From: Listeria innocua
GTDB taxonomy: Bacteria; Bacillota; Bacilli; Lactobacillales; Listeriaceae
Direction of reading: 5' to 3'
DNA: 64,000 bases
Assembly: GCF_028596125.1 (NCBI RefSeq)
Contig: NZ_CP117229.1
Span: 1-64,000, forward strand
Shown: piece by piece, positions 52,305 through 62,864 of the stretch
How the letters are laid out: each line of letters begins with the position of its first letter
How positions within the stretch are numbered: position 1 is the first letter of the stretch
Program-made: the position numbers and the translations under genes
The notes under the pieces: generated by a model
What the model was told of the DNA's origin: nothing
The model's database searches: none
The model's input: the letters and a program-made list of their open reading frames with translations, nothing else

Positions 52305-52598
52305 ATGTCAGGTCAAATTCGTATGAGTCCAAGCGAACTACGTGATCGCGCGAAAACTTACGGTCAAAGTGGTCGAGATATTGAGGATATTCTAAGTCGT
52401 TTAAGTCAACTACAAGATCAACTACGTAGCGAATGGGAAGGTCAAGCTTTTATGCGTTTTGATGATCAATTTGAGCAATTAAAACCAAAAGTAACTGAAT
52501 TCGCAAACTTAATGGATCAAATTAACGATCAACTTGAGAAGACAGCAAACGCAGTAGAAGAGCACGATCAACAACTTTCTCAAAACTTCGGATTCTAA
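52305..52598 (+). CDS. esxA: EsxA, WXG100 type VII secretion substrate
   Basis: 97-aa secreted helical-hairpin protein. The WXG turn is SEWEGQAF (Trp44-Gly46) between two long amphipathic helices rich in Gln, Asp and Leu. It forms dimers and is exported by the EssC machinery. AGAGGAGATGAAGTG precedes the ATG. It has its own promoter and a terminator before esaA, suggesting that it is expressed separately from the machinery genes. Confidence 0.96.
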   Translation: MSGQIRMSPSELRDRAKTYGQSGRDIEDILSRLSQLQDQLRSEWEGQAFMRFDDQFEQLKPKVTEFANLMDQINDQLEKTANAVEEHDQQLSQNFGF

Positions 52599-52611
52599 AA
52601 ATCATTAAACA

Positions 52612-52679
52612 GTAAAGCATACATACAAATATCGTTGGATGCTTTACGAAAAGCCATGCAGTTTTTTGCATGGCTTTTT
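52612..52679 (+). terminator. Double hairpin terminator after esxA
   Basis: The first hairpin pairs GTAAAGCAT with ATGCTTTAC (52612-52647). The second pairs AAAGCCATGCA with TGCATGGCTTT (52650-52679) and ends in T5. It separates esxA from the esaA operon. Confidence 0.92.
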
Positions 52680-52746
52680 CTAAAATAGAAAGCTTATGTC
52701 TAAAAAGGCATTTATATAAAAAAAGACACAGCGGGAGTGGACATGA

Positions 52747-55700
52747 ATGAAAAAAGTAAAATGGAGTATTTTACTCTTTTTAGTCTTGGCGATTTTTTTA
52801 TCGGCAGGAATTACTTATTTAGCCTTGAATCAAGGGGCTAGTAAGGGTGATAAAAATAATACGGAAAAAGCGCATAAAATGACTATCGCGCTTGTTAATG
52901 AGGACCAAGGAGACACATTCCAAGGAAAACGGGCAGAGTTTGGAAATCAATTTGTTAAAAGTGTTGAAAAAGACGAAGAACATGAATGGTACGTTGTAAG
53001 TCGCGGTGTTGCGGAGAGCGGCTTAAAACGAGATGTATACAATATGATGATTGTTATTCCGAGTGATTTTTCTAAAAAAGCATTATCTATGACATCAGAG
53101 GCGCCAGAAAAAGTAACCATTAGTTACAAAGTAAATGACGTTGGAAATAGCGACCTAAAAGCAGAAGCAGAAAAAACAGCTGCGTCTGTATTGGAAGATT
53201 TCAACACGCGTATTATTGATGTTTATTTTGCGAGCATTTTAACCACGTTACAAGAAGCGCAAGACAATATTGGCACATTAGTAAAAGAAGAGAAAAAATA
53301 TGACGCAATTTACAACAAAGATATAAATAATCCACTATCAAATTATACAAAACAATTTAAAACAGTAGAAGATTATACCGGAGCCTCTAAAGAGAGTTTT
53401 CAGGGTTTTCAAGAGATTATGAAGGCTTTTGAAGAAAGCTTAAATCTCGCTAAAAAAGAAAATGCGGAACATATGAAGAATATGGATGCTTTTACAAAAA
53501 CGCAAGAGGAAAATGGTCCACTTCGAGCCGGATTCGCGGAAAATTTACAGACATTTGATGGAACTTTGACTGCGGAAGATATTAGAACGCAAACAGTCGC
53601 TTTAGAAAGAGCCAATGATCAGATGACTTCAGAATTCCAGATTATAGAAGGAAACAATTCGTTACTCACCCAGACTCAAGCGTTACAAAGCTACATTGCA
53701 GAAACGAATGCTCGTATTGAAGCGTTAGATGCTGAGATCATCGGAACGCTCGAAAATGATTTCCGTACAGCAGTATATAACGACTTGTTACGTATTCTAC
53801 AAGAAAACGAGTACTCTGATAGATTGAATGAAATTGGTCTTAAAGATTTGGCTGGCGAGGATATTAATGCTGGTTTTAACAATATGATTGTGAAAACTAT
53901 CAAGGCTTTACCGACATACAATACGGACCAATTAGCTTCAATCGGACTTGACGAGGAGTTATATAAAAATATTGTAACCATTTCAAAAAAATATTATAGC
54001 AGTCATCGCAGTGCTTTTGGTGATAATTTCAGCATCACAAATGAAATGAAAACTCTACCAACAGATACGCTAAAAAGTGACGCTATAAACAAGCTGAAAT
54101 CAGAAGGCGTGGCGCTAGAAAGTAGTTCAATTACCCTAGAAGGAAGTGAATATGCTTCTGAAATTCTCCTAACATTAGATGAAAACTTTTCATTTGAAAA
54201 TGTTGTTGGGGTTGTAAATGGAGATGCTCAAACGGGATTAGTTCAAGTAGCTCCTTATGGTGAAAACGGCTTAAGACTTACCATTCCAGCTCTAGGGACG
54301 CCAGTTGAAATTAAGGTTACGGGGACAGCGAAACTAAAAGAGGGAGCAAGTGTGCCTTTAGTTGGGGCAGTTAATTGGACTGCTTCCTTGCAACAATATG
54401 AAAAACAAGAATATCCTCAAATGCCTACGATTCCAATTGGTTTAGATCCCTCTACTCCAGAAAGTTCGCTCGTAGTTAGAAAAGAAGTTGTACCTATTAA
54501 AGTCACAGAGCCTACGTATCTTAACGAAACAAAAACTTCTGTAAAAGCTATTACTAATACAGTGAAAGATTATTATAAGTTGCAGGCGTTGTTTGATTTG
54601 TATTACGGAATTGACGCAAGTGACTCAGCACAGCTACCGGATTTTAGTAATTATAGTATTACCTTAGAAAACTCTGCGAAAACGTCTTCGTATTACTACA
54701 TTTTTAATAAGGAAGATGTTATTAGTAATTTTGTAAATCTTACAACAGACCGATTTGTAGCGGATTATAAGAAAAAAATTAATGCATTCAAACAACGGAT
54801 TGATGATTATAAATATACAATGGCCGAAGCGAATTCGCGCTCAGAAGATGTCACTAACAGGCTCACTGAGACAACCGAACAAGCAATAAATTTAAATACC
54901 AATTTAGCACTAACTTTAGAAAATCTAGAATCTTGGCGAAATGCAAGTAAGGATTTAATAAAAGAAAATGATGTAGTTTTAGATAAAACGGGTGAGGAAG
55001 CTACAATGGCGCTTCAACTGAATTCTGAATTTGCCGGACTTTTAGCGGAAAGTGAATCACTTGCTGGGACGTCTGAAGGCAACTTAAAGTCGGCGGAAGT
55101 TGTCTATGAAACTTTTGATGCGATTGATAAGGAAGCGAAGAATATTCAGCAAAGCGGTGAAACCCTAGTTAAAGAAGCTTCTACTTTATCGGAGGACTTA
55201 GGAGAAAAACTGAAAGATGATGAAACTTTCCAGAAAAATTTCGCTAAAGTTATGGAAAATAGCCGTATTGGCGATCGGCAAAATGAAAATCTCTACAGTT
55301 TCTTAAGTAATCCAGTAGATAAAATGAATGCGGGAACTATTGTCGCTGGAGATAAATCAATGCCGTACTTCATGGTTCTAATTTGTACAATTTTGGCGAT
55401 TTTCACAAGTTATGTTATTTCTCACCAAGAGAAGAAACGCCAGCAACTAAATGAATTTGAAAAAGAAATGTCCATTGTCTTTAAAAATATTCCAATCACG
55501 TTTTTGATGATATGTGTTGGAATAATTGAAGGCTTAGTAATCGGCGCTATTTCTGGCTTTATTTTTGATTTAGGCGAAATTGGGATTTTCCTATGGATTG
55601 GGGTTTGTTTACTGATTATGATGGCGCTTGTTACTGCATTTTCGTACGTACTACGCCAATTAAACATGATTGGAATGTCGATTGTTTTACTCGTTTTGAG

Positions 55701-55950
55701 TTTGTACCTATTTTTAACAGATGCGGTTGGACTTAATATCGATAATGAATCAATTTTTGCGACCTTTAGGAAATTTTCACCACTACAATATATGGAACAG
55801 TTGCTGAATGGAATTTTAAGTATGCAACAAGATTACATTATTATTGTATACAGTTTGATTGGCGCGACATTAGTGTTTACAGGGCTTAACCTGTTCGTTT
55901 GGCACCGTTCTAACAAAGAAGATGCAGAGGAGGATTCAGATGAAATTTAA
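52747..55950 (+). CDS. esaA: EsaA, type VII secretion membrane protein
   Basis: 1067-aa membrane protein of the Ess system (YueB family). One N-terminal helix (about residues 7-28), a very large extracellular region (about 30-870) with coiled-coil stretches, and about five to six C-terminal helices form a Pip/ABC-2-like membrane domain. In B. subtilis the homologue YueB is the SPP1 phage receptor. GCGGGAGTGG precedes the ATG. essA overlaps its end by 11 nt. Confidence 0.94.
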   Translation: MKKVKWSILLFLVLAIFLSAGITYLALNQGASKGDKNNTEKAHKMTIALVNEDQGDTFQGKRAEFGNQFVKSVEKDEEHEWYVVSRGVAESGLKRDVYNMMIVIPSDFSKKALSMTSEAPEKVTISYKVNDVGNSDLKAEAEKTAASVLEDFNTRIIDVYFASILTTLQEAQDNIGTLVKEEKKYDAIYNKDINNPLSNYTKQFKTVEDYTGASKESFQGFQEIMKAFEESLNLAKKENAEHMKNMDAFTKTQEENGPLRAGFAENLQTFDGTLTAEDIRTQTVALERANDQMTSEFQIIEGNNSLLTQTQALQSYIAETNARIEALDAEIIGTLENDFRTAVYNDLLRILQENEYSDRLNEIGLKDLAGEDINAGFNNMIVKTIKALPTYNTDQLASIGLDEELYKNIVTISKKYYSSHRSAFGDNFSITNEMKTLPTDTLKSDAINKLKSEGVALESSSITLEGSEYASEILLTLDENFSFENVVGVVNGDAQTGLVQVAPYGENGLRLTIPALGTPVEIKVTGTAKLKEGASVPLVGAVNWTASLQQYEKQEYPQMPTIPIGLDPSTPESSLVVRKEVVPIKVTEPTYLNETKTSVKAITNTVKDYYKLQALFDLYYGIDASDSAQLPDFSNYSITLENSAKTSSYYYIFNKEDVISNFVNLTTDRFVADYKKKINAFKQRIDDYKYTMAEANSRSEDVTNRLTETTEQAINLNTNLALTLENLESWRNASKDLIKENDVVLDKTGEEATMALQLNSEFAGLLAESESLAGTSEGNLKSAEVVYETFDAIDKEAKNIQQSGETLVKEASTLSEDLGEKLKDDETFQKNFAKVMENSRIGDRQNENLYSFLSNPVDKMNAGTIVAGDKSMPYFMVLICTILAIFTSYVISHQEKKRQQLNEFEKEMSIVFKNIPITFLMICVGIIEGLVIGAISGFIFDLGEIGIFLWIGVCLLIMMALVTAFSYVLRQLNMIGMSIVLLVLSLYLFLTDAVGLNIDNESIFATFRKFSPLQYMEQLLNGILSMQQDYIIIVYSLIGATLVFTGLNLFVWHRSNKEDAEEDSDEI

Positions 55951-56452
55951 TATTGCAGTATTTATTGTATTGATTTGTTTCGCTTTTTCTCCTAGTGTCC
56001 TCGCTGCGGATTCGGATAGTTATCTTGAAAATAGTGGGAAAATGGACATTAAAACAGATCGTCTTCAAAAGACAAATGAAGAAAAGACCAAAGAACTGGA
56101 AGACATGGAAGAAACAGAGCTTGATAAACAAGGTATTCCACTTTTTACAGATGAAATGGATGAAAAGATAGCGAAACAAAAAGCGACAGAAAAAGCTGAA
56201 TATGACCGGATTAAAGAGTCGTTGTTTGAAGAAGAGCCAACTGCTGGTGAAACGGTTAAAAAGACAAAAGAAAAATTATTTGCTGAAGAATATGAAACGA
56301 AGGCTGCAACAAATGAAACGACGGTTACGGAAACAATCACAGAAGATGAAACTAAAAAGACAAAGCAAAAAACAGTTGGTGGAGCAATTGCTGGAACACT
56401 TTTGGCTTTAGCTGGCGGAATTTATGTGGCGGCGCGTAATGTATTTGAATAG
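55940..56452 (+). CDS. essA: EssA, type VII secretion membrane protein
   Basis: 170-aa protein with an N-terminal signal or anchor (FNIAVFIVLICFAFSPSVLA), a charged, Glu/Lys/Thr-rich middle region, and a C-terminal transmembrane helix (VGGAIAGTLLALAGGIYVAA). I chose ATG 55940 because AGAGGAGG lies just upstream; ATG 55922 precedes it. Overlaps esaA and is followed by esaB after 17 nt. An essential component of the Ess machinery by homology. Confidence 0.9.
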   Translation: MKFNIAVFIVLICFAFSPSVLAADSDSYLENSGKMDIKTDRLQKTNEEKTKELEDMEETELDKQGIPLFTDEMDEKIAKQKATEKAEYDRIKESLFEEEPTAGETVKKTKEKLFAEEYETKAATNETTVTETITEDETKKTKQKTVGGAIAGTLLALAGGIYVAARNVFE

Positions 56453-56469
56453 AAAGCGGGGAAAACGAA

Positions 56470-56721
56470 ATGGCTAAAAATACACATATGAATGTGACGG
56501 TTGATTTCACTAATTGGGGTGCGGATAAGTATGATTTACGCATCCCAGTCCATCAACCAATTAAAGCATTAATTATTAATTTGGCAGAAACACTCAAAAT
56601 AGAATATAAAGATTTATCCAAATGTACAATAAAAACGACGAATAAAGCTATTTTACTAAGCGATGATGATAAATTAACTAATTTTCAAATTGCTGATGGC
56701 GACATTTTAGAAATTTTATAG
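56470..56721 (+). CDS. esaB: EsaB, ubiquitin-like type VII protein
   Basis: 83-aa YukD/EsaB family protein with a ubiquitin-like beta-grasp fold: HMNVTVDFTNWGADKYDLRIPVHQPIKALI at the N-terminus and LTNFQIADGDILEIL at the end. Cytoplasmic accessory factor. It lies between essA and essB, 17 and 21 nt from each, in one operon. Confidence 0.94.
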   Translation: MAKNTHMNVTVDFTNWGADKYDLRIPVHQPIKALIINLAETLKIEYKDLSKCTIKTTNKAILLSDDDKLTNFQIADGDILEIL

Positions 56722-56742
56722 AAAAAAAGGAGAATGAAAACG

Positions 56743-57939
56743 ATGAATAAGACAACAGAAATGGACGGAACAGCTTACGATTTTACTTATGAGGATTTAG
56801 CGTGGAGTGTAACGTTTCCTAAATCAAAAACACATGCAAAAGAACTAGCGCAACTAGAATTATTAGAAAAACCAGCTGCTCATTTTGTTCCGGCAAAAAT
56901 TACGAGCGATAGCGATTCCTATACGATTTCTTATGAGATTGCTCAACATACATATGGCTTTGAGCAAGTTCGCAAAATGGAACGCGAAGATAAGCTACGA
57001 GCGTTGCGGAATATTGCGGATTTAAGTGAATTACTGAATACACGCTATACTTTTTTCTTACATCCCGATAATTTGATTTTTGATATAAATTTAGTTCCGA
57101 GTATTGTTCACCGCGGGATTAAGAATATTTTACCACCATATGAATTGACCGAAGAAATATTCTTTAAGCAATATCAGTGTTTTGCGATTGCGCTGTTTTC
57201 CAAGAAGTTTTCTTTTGAAAATTTATATAATGGCTCGCTTTCGGGTGCTAGAGGAACTCAGTTTGAAAAAAGTATTTTAGATGCAAAAACGATTCAAGAT
57301 ATTGCTGATATTTTAGAAGAAGCTTATGTGAAAGAAAATAAAACTGTGAAAAAGAATATGGCAATTGTTCCAAAGAAAAAATACGGAACCTTTCGCGGAC
57401 TTGCGGTTGGTTTTATTATTGTAGCGATTTTACTTGCCATTCCAGTGAGCTATTTTGCATTCATCAAAGTACCACTTCAAAACGATTTACTTACAGCGAA
57501 CGAAAATTTTCTTAAAACAGACTACGACAAAGTAATTACAGGGCTTGAGAATGTGGATCCTGAAAAAATGCCGCAATCAGTGCAGTACGAGCTTGCTTAT
57601 TCCTATGTTAACGGCGAAAAAATGAGTGATAAAAAGAAAGAAAACATTATGAATACCATCAGTTTGAAATCAGATCAGAAAAATTTACTTTACTGGATTT
57701 ATAATGGTCGCGGTGAATTTGGTAAGTCACTAGATATTGCGAAACTTTTAGATGATCCAACACTTGCAATGTACAGCTTAACGAAACAAATCGAACAAGT
57801 CCAAAGTGATACAAAACTTAGCGGCGATGAAAAAGTAGAAAGACTAAAAACGCTAGAAGAAAATTTAAAAGAATATGATGAAAAAGTAAATGCACAAACG
57901 AAAGAAACAGACGCATCAACAAATACAGAAGCAAAATAA
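56743..57939 (+). CDS. essB: EssB, type VII secretion pseudokinase-like membrane protein
   Basis: 398-aa protein with an N-terminal cytoplasmic pseudokinase-like domain (about residues 1-210), one transmembrane helix (GLAVGFIIVAILLAIPVSYFAF, near 220-240), and an extracellular helical domain ending in a Lys/Glu/Thr tail. ATG 56743 lies 10 nt after AAAGGAG; an ATG at 56734 is too close to it. Dimeric structural component of the Ess membrane complex. Confidence 0.94.
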   Translation: MNKTTEMDGTAYDFTYEDLAWSVTFPKSKTHAKELAQLELLEKPAAHFVPAKITSDSDSYTISYEIAQHTYGFEQVRKMEREDKLRALRNIADLSELLNTRYTFFLHPDNLIFDINLVPSIVHRGIKNILPPYELTEEIFFKQYQCFAIALFSKKFSFENLYNGSLSGARGTQFEKSILDAKTIQDIADILEEAYVKENKTVKKNMAIVPKKKYGTFRGLAVGFIIVAILLAIPVSYFAFIKVPLQNDLLTANENFLKTDYDKVITGLENVDPEKMPQSVQYELAYSYVNGEKMSDKKKENIMNTISLKSDQKNLLYWIYNGRGEFGKSLDIAKLLDDPTLAMYSLTKQIEQVQSDTKLSGDEKVERLKTLEENLKEYDEKVNAQTKETDASTNTEAK

Positions 57940-57952
57940 GGGAGAATGAACC

Positions 57953-60900
57953 ATGAATAGAGAGGCTTTATTAATTGTTAGTAACGGGCAGCAATGTCAT
58001 AAACACCATTTGTCCCCTGAAAAAGTCGTGACAATTGGTAATACAATCGAACACGAAATTACTTATCCAGAACTAGTTGAATCAATGGAAGTTAAATATG
58101 ATGAAAACTCGTGGAATGTCGGTACAACAGCGCTTCAAGTGAACCAATCCGTGAAAGTGGACAATCTAGCATTTTATCTTTGCCAAGATTTGGATACGCA
58201 AGTGTATGATGTCGTCATGAACATTTCTGTAGCATTTGGCGCGGGAACGGAGAATGATGTTACGATTGATGGCACAAAATCAGACTTTTTACTTTTGCGT
58301 GATGCGAAGGAGAAACTGTTTAAATTACAAGTTTTAAATGGCGAAATTTATCATAATTTTTCTTTAGTAACAGAAGACTGCGTTCTAGAACCGGGTGATC
58401 AGCTCTATACGGACGGTGTGACGATTACAATCGGAAAAGAAGATATTAGTGTACTTGCTGTGAAAAATCGCGTGACGAGCAAATTAGCGCCTTTATTCGC
58501 AGCGGACAATTCGTTCGGTGAAGACTATCCAGATTATCACCGTTCTCCGCGGATTATTTACCGTGCTCCAGAAGAAAAAATCAGCATGGCGAAACCTTCT
58601 AGTAAGCCCTCCAAACCAACAGATGGCTTAATTAAGATAATTTTACCGCCGCTTATCATGGTTGCGATTACTGTGATGATTTCTATTTTCCAACCTCGCG
58701 GGCTGTATATTATTATGACCATCGCGATGTCGGCAGTAACGATAACGATGGCGATTATTAATTACGTAAAATCACGCAAAAAATACAAAATTGATTCAAA
58801 ACAAAGAATCGAGAGCTATGATCTATATTTAAAACGAAAAACAAAAGAATTACATGAAACAAGCGAGAAGCAACGCCACGCCTTAACTTACCATTATCCG
58901 GATGTAACTGAACTGGAAAAAATGGCGTTACGCGTGGATTCGCGTATTTATGAAAAAACAATGTTCCACCATGATTTCTTGACTTTCCGAGTTGGACGCG
59001 GCGCCGAAGCAAGTAGTTTTTCCGTCGAATTTCAACAAGAAGAATTTAGTCAGGACAAAGATGAACTTATTGATGAAGCTGTGAAAATCAAAGGACAATT
59101 TTTATCTATTAATGAAGTGCCAGTTGCGACAGATTTAATGCACGGACCAGTGGGTTACATTGGACCGCGCCGTTTAGTATTAGAGCAACTTCAAATGTTG
59201 GTAATGCAAACATCCCTTTTCCATAGTTATTATGATTTGCAATTTATTACCATTTTCCCAGAAGAAGAGAAGGCGGATTGGGACTGGATGCGCTGGTTAC
59301 CGCATGCGAATATGCGTGATGTGAATGTGCGTGGTTTTGTTTACCATGAACGTTCGCGCGACCAAGTGCTGAACTCGCTTTATCAAATTTTAAAAGAACG
59401 TAAACAAGCGCTCACTGAACAAGCGAGCAAGCAGGAAAAATTATATTTCACGCCACATTATGTAGTTTTGATTACCGATGAAAAATTAGTACTCGACCAC
59501 ACAGTGATGGAATTCTTCAATGAAGATCCAAGCGAACTAGGTGTTTCTTTAGTATTCGTACAGGATGTGATGGAGAGCTTGCCAGAACACGTGAAGACGG
59601 TCGTGGATATTCGTGATGCGAAGAGCGGGAACATTATTTTGGAACAAGGCGATCTGGTAAACCGAGCATTCGTGCCTGACCATTTGCCAGCAGATTTTGA
59701 CAAAGAAGTAATCAGCCGTGCTCTTGCGCCGCTAAACCATCTACAAAACTTGAAAAACTCTATTCCAGAATCCGTCACTTTCCTTGAAATGTACGGTGTG
59801 GAGCGTGTCGAGGAGCTAAACATTGCTGGACGCTGGGCGAAAAATGAAACGTATAAGAGCCTTGCTGTACCACTAGGCTTGCGCGGGAAAGACGATATTG
59901 TTCAATTGAATCTACATGAAAAAGCGCACGGGCCGCATGGTTTGGTAGCTGGGACGACTGGTTCTGGTAAATCAGAAATCATTCAGTCTTACATTATCTC
60001 ACTGGGCGTCAATTTCCACCCATATGAAGTCGCATTCTTGCTAATTGACTATAAAGGCGGCGGAATGGCGAACTTATTTAAAAACATGCCCCATTTACTT
60101 GGAACAATTACAAACTTGGACGGCGCGCAATCCATGCGTGCACTAGCTTCCATCAAAGCCGAATTGCAAAAAAGGCAACGGTTATTTGGCGAGCACGATG
60201 TTAACCACATCAACCAATACCAAAAACTATACAAACAAGGAAAAGCGACCGAACCAATGCCGCATTTATTCCTGATTTCGGATGAGTTTGCCGAGCTGAA
60301 ATCAGAACAACCAGAATTCATGAAAGAACTCGTTTCGACAGCACGTATCGGGCGTTCACTCGGAATCCATTTAATCCTAGCAACCCAAAAACCAAGCGGC
60401 GTCGTGGATGACCAAATCTGGTCCAACTCCAAATTCAAACTGGCCCTAAAAGTACAAAACGCCAGCGATTCAAACGAAATTTTGAAAACACCAGACGCAG
60501 CAGAAATTACACTACCAGGTCGTTCATACTTGCAAGTTGGTAATAACGAAATTTACGAATTGTTCCAGAGTGCTTGGAGTGGCGCGGATTATGTGCCAGA
60601 TAAGGAAAGCACGGATTATATTGATACGACGATTTATGCAATTAATGACTTGGGTCAGTATGATATTTTGACAGAGGATTTGAGCGGATTAGATAAGAAG
60701 GATGATTTGACGAAACTGCCGAGTGAACTTGATGCGGTGATTGATCATATTCATGCGTATACGGAGGCTTCTGGGATTGAGGCGTTGCTGAGACCTTGGC
60801 TGCCGCCGCTAGAGGAACAAATTTTCTTACCAGAATTGCACCAAGTAAATACTGAAGAGCTATGGAGCGGTGAGAAACAACCTCTTCAAGCTACCATTGG

Positions 60901-62449
60901 CTTTTTAGACATACCACAAATGCAAGCGCAAGAGCCATTAACAATTAATTTGGCAAAAGATGGGCATTTAGCTGTGTTTTCTAGCCCAGGTTACGGTAAA
61001 TCGACTTTCTTACAAACAATAACAATGGACTTAGCAAGACAGCATAACCCTGAAAGATTGCATGTTTATTTACTAGATTTAGGAACAAATGGGCTACTAC
61101 CTTTGAAAAAATTACCGCATGTTGCTGACACGATTATGGTAGATGAAGAAATTAAAATTGGAAAACTTATTCGTCGCTTAACACTAGAATTAAAAGAACG
61201 TAAGCAAAAATTGAGTAAATATGGTGTTGCGAATATTTCAATGTATGAAAAAGCAAGTAAGGAAGAAGTTCCAGCAATTTTACTCGTTATAGATGCATTT
61301 GATTCTGTTGGAGAAGCCCCTTATAAAGATGTATTTGAAAAACTAATTGCTCAAATTGCTCGTGAAGGAGCGAGTGTAGGGATTCATTTAGTTATGAGTG
61401 CAGTTAGACAAAATGCTATTCGAGTACAAATGTTAGCAAGTATAAAACATCAAATACCGTTATTTATGATTGAACCAGGTGAAGCAAGAAGTATTGTAGG
61501 AAAAACCGATTTAGCCATTGAAGAACTTCCGGGCCGTGGATTAGTTAAATTAGAAGAGCCAACTGTTTTCCAAACGGCACTGCCAGTTTGCGCGGATGGA
61601 ACACTTGAAATTATTGAAAAAATCCAAGCGGAAAGTGAAGCGATGTCTAGCGAGTGGAACGGATCACGACCTGCGCCAATTCCAATGGTACCTGAAGTTA
61701 TCAATATGCTTGAATATCTAGAAAATAAACAAGTCCAAAAATCATTTTCAGAAGGAAAAACGCCAATAGCAGTAGATTTTGAAGATGTATTACCAGTCAA
61801 TTTAGATGTGCAAACAGATGGCAACACACTTGTTTTAACAGATAATGCAGATGTTTTGGAAAGAACCATGGTTTCGCTAACTGAACTAATTGGTCAGAAT
61901 ATGGAAGTGGATATTGCTCTATATGACAATTCGTCTAACAGATTCCAACAGTACAGAAACAACGTAAATATATACGCAGGTGAGGAAACTGCCATGAATA
62001 GTGCTTCAGAGCAAATTGTTAGCGTACTCGAAGCTCGAGAAGATGGTTGGAAGGAGATTCAACGGGCATCGAATGGAGAAATCACACTCAAAATGTATGT
62101 TGAAGAATTACGACCAATGTATGTACTACTAACGGATAGTATCTATGCTGCGGAACAGATGTCTCTGGAAGCTAGGAAAAATATGGTCCGACTAATTGAA
62201 AATGGACCTAAATTAGGTATCTACTTTGTTACCGGAAGCCAAACAGGAATTCTATATAGAGCTCGAGATGAAATTTCTGGTGAATTACGAAAACAAAAAA
62301 CCGGTATCTTACTTGGACGGATTTCAGATCAAAATATTCTCAGTCTCATAAACAACATCTATAAAGAAGCTCTGCTAGCGCCGTATGAAGCGTATTACAT
62401 TAAACAAGGTCAATATGAAAAAATTAAACTTATTGCACCAAATCAATAA
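57953..62449 (+). CDS. essC: EssC, FtsK/SpoIIIE-type ATPase motor of type VII secretion
   Basis: 1498-aa membrane ATPase driving export. Two forkhead-associated domains come first (about residues 1-190), then two membrane helices (about 220-265). ATPase D1 has Walker A GTTGSGKSE near 667 and Walker B LFLISDE near 770. D2 has SSPGYGKST near 1010 and ILLVIDAFDS near 1108. A degenerate third domain follows (about 1250-1498). From about base 60820 the sequence looks more AT-rich than the preceding kilobase, which suggests an exchanged 3' portion. In Listeria and S. aureus the EssC C-terminus is variable and determines which substrates are exported. GGGAGAATGAACC precedes the ATG. Confidence 0.96.
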   Translation: MNREALLIVSNGQQCHKHHLSPEKVVTIGNTIEHEITYPELVESMEVKYDENSWNVGTTALQVNQSVKVDNLAFYLCQDLDTQVYDVVMNISVAFGAGTENDVTIDGTKSDFLLLRDAKEKLFKLQVLNGEIYHNFSLVTEDCVLEPGDQLYTDGVTITIGKEDISVLAVKNRVTSKLAPLFAADNSFGEDYPDYHRSPRIIYRAPEEKISMAKPSSKPSKPTDGLIKIILPPLIMVAITVMISIFQPRGLYIIMTIAMSAVTITMAIINYVKSRKKYKIDSKQRIESYDLYLKRKTKELHETSEKQRHALTYHYPDVTELEKMALRVDSRIYEKTMFHHDFLTFRVGRGAEASSFSVEFQQEEFSQDKDELIDEAVKIKGQFLSINEVPVATDLMHGPVGYIGPRRLVLEQLQMLVMQTSLFHSYYDLQFITIFPEEEKADWDWMRWLPHANMRDVNVRGFVYHERSRDQVLNSLYQILKERKQALTEQASKQEKLYFTPHYVVLITDEKLVLDHTVMEFFNEDPSELGVSLVFVQDVMESLPEHVKTVVDIRDAKSGNIILEQGDLVNRAFVPDHLPADFDKEVISRALAPLNHLQNLKNSIPESVTFLEMYGVERVEELNIAGRWAKNETYKSLAVPLGLRGKDDIVQLNLHEKAHGPHGLVAGTTGSGKSEIIQSYIISLGVNFHPYEVAFLLIDYKGGGMANLFKNMPHLLGTITNLDGAQSMRALASIKAELQKRQRLFGEHDVNHINQYQKLYKQGKATEPMPHLFLISDEFAELKSEQPEFMKELVSTARIGRSLGIHLILATQKPSGVVDDQIWSNSKFKLALKVQNASDSNEILKTPDAAEITLPGRSYLQVGNNEIYELFQSAWSGADYVPDKESTDYIDTTIYAINDLGQYDILTEDLSGLDKKDDLTKLPSELDAVIDHIHAYTEASGIEALLRPWLPPLEEQIFLPELHQVNTEELWSGEKQPLQATIGFLDIPQMQAQEPLTINLAKDGHLAVFSSPGYGKSTFLQTITMDLARQHNPERLHVYLLDLGTNGLLPLKKLPHVADTIMVDEEIKIGKLIRRLTLELKERKQKLSKYGVANISMYEKASKEEVPAILLVIDAFDSVGEAPYKDVFEKLIAQIAREGASVGIHLVMSAVRQNAIRVQMLASIKHQIPLFMIEPGEARSIVGKTDLAIEELPGRGLVKLEEPTVFQTALPVCADGTLEIIEKIQAESEAMSSEWNGSRPAPIPMVPEVINMLEYLENKQVQKSFSEGKTPIAVDFEDVLPVNLDVQTDGNTLVLTDNADVLERTMVSLTELIGQNMEVDIALYDNSSNRFQQYRNNVNIYAGEETAMNSASEQIVSVLEAREDGWKEIQRASNGEITLKMYVEELRPMYVLLTDSIYAAEQMSLEARKNMVRLIENGPKLGIYFVTGSQTGILYRARDEISGELRKQKTGILLGRISDQNILSLINNIYKEALLAPYEAYYIKQGQYEKIKLIAPNQ

Positions 62450-62465
62450 TTGAAAGGAGCTGTTA

Positions 62466-62864
62466 ATGATGGGTCTAACAGATTTCTGGAAAACACCTAC
62501 TGAGAAAAAACGAGATGAATACGATAAGCTGCATGACTATCTAAAAGATGCTCTCAAAAAACATGATGAAAAAATGGCAGAAGTAAAAAGTGATTTGAGT
62601 GCGTATAAAAAAGGAATGCCTGATATGCCGAGCAAAGGTATTCCTGCAAATCCGTTTGTAGAAAAAAATGAGAAAGTCTTAGAGCAGCTTGAAAAATATA
62701 TAGATAAAGAAAAAGATAAACGTGCCAGTTTGAAAAGTGCTATTGATACAGCTTATAGAAAATATTTAGAGTATAAAGCATTGGCCATAAAAGAAGAAAA
62801 AGCAGAGCAAGCAAAGAAAGAGAAGGAGAAAAAAGAACGAGAGGAGAGGCTAAAGAATGGGTAA
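62466..62864 (+). CDS. EsxC/EsaC-like small helical protein of the type VII locus
   Basis: 132-aa, very Lys/Glu-rich, mostly helical protein. Its position directly after essC and its length match S. aureus EsxC (formerly EsaC), a type VII substrate; sequence-level homology cannot be tested here. Notable parts are the N-terminal LTDFWKTPTEKKRDEYDKLHDYLKDAL, a Pro-rich turn (GMPDMPSKGIPANPF) and a C-terminal coiled coil of Lys and Glu. GAAAGGAGC precedes ATG 62466. Its end overlaps the next gene by 8 nt. Confidence 0.75.
   Translation: MMGLTDFWKTPTEKKRDEYDKLHDYLKDALKKHDEKMAEVKSDLSAYKKGMPDMPSKGIPANPFVEKNEKVLEQLEKYIDKEKDKRASLKSAIDTAYRKYLEYKALAIKEEKAEQAKKEKEKKEREERLKNG

Noticed and set aside
60049-60438. 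129-codon minus-strand frame opposite essC
   Set aside because: Antisense to the conserved D1 ATPase region with no start signals.
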